DNA of 8,102 nucleotides. Origin: an uncultured Mycoplasma sp. (GTDB lineage Bacteria > Bacillota_I > Bacilli_A > Mycoplasmatales > Mycoplasmoidaceae). The notes below the pieces were generated by a model. That model saw nothing but the letters and a program-made list of their open reading frames with translations. It did no database searches and was not told where the DNA came from. Made by a program: the position numbers and the translations under genes. Below are positions 6,179-8,102 of the stretch, in pieces. The stretch is taken from the NCBI GenBank assembly GCA_947174035.1, contig CAMWHH010000023.1:1-8102 (forward strand), written 5' to 3'. Within the stretch, counting starts at the first letter, position 1, and the number at the start of each line of letters is the position of its first letter.

Positions 6179-6212
6179 AAAAATAATGATTAAATTAATC
6201 ATTATTTTTTTT
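6176..6212. terminator. Bidirectional terminator between grpE and the M13 peptidase gene
   Basis: An AT-rich hairpin has arms of about 14-15 bases (around 6177-6190 and 6198-6211) with a 7-base loop. An A-run follows the grpE stop codon, and eight T occupy 6205-6212. The arrangement suits termination of grpE on the + strand and of the convergent peptidase gene on the minus strand; the two stop codons are only 34 bases apart. Confidence 0.82.
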
Positions 6213-8102
6213 CTATCAAATTACAACTCTTTTATTTTCTGGTAAATACATTTTATCAGTTGAAACAACATTGAATGTATCATATCATTGTTTGAAATTT
6301 CTAGGTTGCATATTTGCTCTTCAATAAGTTGGTGCATGTACATCAATTGTTAATAATAAAGCTTCATATTCTTTTCTTGATTTTTGAGCTCAAACTCTTG
6401 CATAGTTTTTAAAGAAATTTTCATAATCCGGATTTGTTTGCTCTCTTTCAAGCGTTTGTAAAGAAGCAGCCATTCCTCCAAGATCTGCAATATTTTCAGA
6501 AACAACTAATTCACCATTTACTTTTCCATCACCTAATGGAAGACCATCGAATTGTTCTATCATCTCAGTTGTTTTTTCTTTAAATTTAGTGTAATCATTT
6601 TCTTTTCATCAATTGTTTAAGTTACCATTTTCATCACATTGAGCACCATTATTATCAAATGCATGTGAAATTTCATGACCAATAACTGTACCAATTCCGC
6701 CAAAGTTTTCTGATTTAGATTGATTTAATGAATAGAATGGTGCTTGTAAAATTGCAGCAGGGAAAGTAATGTCATTTACAGTAGGATTATAACAAGCATT
6801 AACTAAATGACCTGGCATCATTCATAAAGATGTATCAACTGGTTTATATAATAATGAGTTTTCATAATTTCTTTTTGAAATACCAATACTTTTAATAATT
6901 TCGTATAAATTGTCTTTTGGATTAAATTTAATTCATTTATAAACTTCTGAAAGATTATCTGGGTAACCAATTTTAATTTTCATTTTGTTTAGTTTTAAAA
7001 TTGCTTTTTCTTTTGTTTCTTGAGACAATCATTGGTTTTCACTTAGTCTTTCTTTATATGATTGAACTAAACCATGAACCATATTAATTACATCAGCTTT
7101 TGCTTTTTCACCAAAATATTTTTTTCCATAATATATTCCGACTGCTTCTGAAAATAAAGAACCTGCAGCAAATTTAAATGCATATTTTTTTATTTTGTAA
7201 GCTTCTTTTGTTCCAACCAAGAATCTACTAAAAATTCCGCTTTTAATTCTAAGGTCATCACATAAGTGTTCAGATCCATCTAAAATAAAGTTAACAATTG
7301 ATCAAGATAAATAAGATGAGTAATTTTGTTCATTAAATAACAAATTAAATTCTTTTAAAAATCTTTTATCAAATGCAATAATTTTATTTGGAACTTTTTG
7401 ATAAATCTTTTCAACTATATTTTTAAAATCTACAGGTTTTAAAAAACTTTCTGCTTCTTTGAAATCAAAGGGATTATAGTTTTTAGTATAGTCAGCTCAT
7501 TCTAGTTGTGATTTAACTCTTCTTGCAATCATTTCATCAAAAAATAATGTTTGTTCAATTAGTTTATCAATTTTTGCTTGATCATTAAAAAAATAAGGAA
7601 GAATAGTTTTTGCCATTTCTTTTCAAATTTTTAATAAATTTTCCTTTGAAGGATTGTTTTCTTCATAATATGTAGTGTCTGGTAAAATAGTTTTTGGTCC
7701 CAAAATTACAAGGGCGTGTTTTTCTGTTGCTTTCATATCAACATCCACTCCAAATCTAAAAGGTAGTGGGAATAAATTTTCATAGAAATAAAAAAAGTTT
7801 TGATTAAATTTTTCTAATGTATTATATTTTTCAATTTTTTCTACATATGAAGAAAGTATGTGTGAAACTTCTTCAGGCTTTTTTCTGTTTCTAATAATAA
7901 TGTTATAAATTCCAACAGCAAATTTAACAAATTTACATTCAATTGAAAAAGGATCTTTTGATAATTTTTCAAAATCATTCATTAATGTTTTTTCAACTTT
8001 TATTGATAAATCTCTAAAACCTCCAACTGATGGCAAATCATTAGGAATTTCTTTTTTTGCTAGTTCATCATGATTTACAAATTCATATAAATCGTCTTGA
8101 AT
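6213..8102 (-). CDS. pepO: M13-family (neprilysin/PepO) zinc endopeptidase, N-terminus beyond window
   Basis: Zinc metallopeptidase of family M13, expected to cut short peptides. One open frame of 629 codons runs from the window edge (residue 1 at 8100-8102) to TAG at 6213-6215. Many Trp codons are TGA, including a Trp-Trp pair at 6606-6611, so a standard-code reading shatters it. The first residues, [20 protein letters not shown], match the family N-terminus, so probably only about 10-20 residues are missing. The active site appears complete, with spacings equal or close to human neprilysin: NACY at 435-438 (family NAFY), HEISH at 476-480 (His476, Glu477, His480), ENIAD at 536-540 (third zinc ligand Glu536, plus Asp540), then His589 and Arg595, the counterparts of His711 and Arg717. 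The protein ends RVVIW, like lactococcal PepO and unlike the Cys-containing animal enzymes. Whether a signal or membrane anchor precedes cannot be seen; PepO-type enzymes are usually cytosolic. The symbol is by family resemblance. Confidence 0.93.

Noticed and set aside
6213..8102. Several short separate minus-strand genes or a decayed peptidase
   Set aside because: All fragments share one frame, interrupted only by TGA (Trp). I followed the frame through the gaps between the fragments and met no TAA or TAG before 6213-6215.
1..8102. CRISPR array, insertion sequence, tRNA or rRNA genes
   Set aside because: No regularly spaced direct repeats, transposase fragments, terminal inverted repeats with target duplications, or cloverleaf sequences were seen on either strand.

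Overview
The window comes from a mollicute (Mycoplasma sensu lato). The DNA is strongly AT-rich. In-frame TGA codons sit where Trp is expected in DhaK, DhaL, the lipoprotein and, repeatedly, the peptidase, so UGA is read as Trp (translation table 4). Under the standard code four of the seven protein genes would look broken; under table 4 all are intact. The species cannot be fixed from sequence reading alone. A PTS-dependent dihydroxyacetone kinase together with an M13 peptidase may point to the penetrans/iowae side of the group, but that is a weak inference.

Layout. Positions 1-39 hold a terminator hairpin for a gene to the left of the window. Positions 276-2313 (+) are a compact dhaK-dhaL-dhaM operon encoding the three subunits of the PEP:PTS-dependent dihydroxyacetone kinase; it ends in a large hairpin. 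Positions 2458-2476 are a run of 19 T lying just upstream of the -10 box of a surface lipoprotein gene (2528-3886, +), an arrangement typical of slippage-driven phase variation. The lipoprotein gene ends in a hairpin at 3901-3936 that also serves a small minus-strand RNA gene at 3955-4032, which I identify as the signal recognition particle RNA (ffs). Its promoter overlaps a divergent promoter reading toward dnaJ. A CIRCE-like HrcA operator (4178-4204) lies in the dnaJ leader, followed by dnaJ (4235-5398) and grpE (5405-6178), 6 bases apart. A bidirectional hairpin at 6176-6212 ends grpE and also the convergent M13-family metallopeptidase gene (6213 to beyond 8102, minus strand), which lacks only a short N-terminus.

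How the parts work together. DhaKLM would phosphorylate dihydroxyacetone with phosphate drawn from PEP through enzyme I and HPr, giving DHAP for glycolysis. DnaJ and GrpE are the two co-chaperones of DnaK, which is not in the window, and the CIRCE element suggests heat-shock control by HrcA. The SRP RNA serves co-translational membrane targeting. The lipoprotein is probably surface-exposed and switchable. The peptidase probably degrades short peptides. The most interesting stretches are the two non-coding regions on either side of the lipoprotein gene (2314-2527 and 3887-4234).
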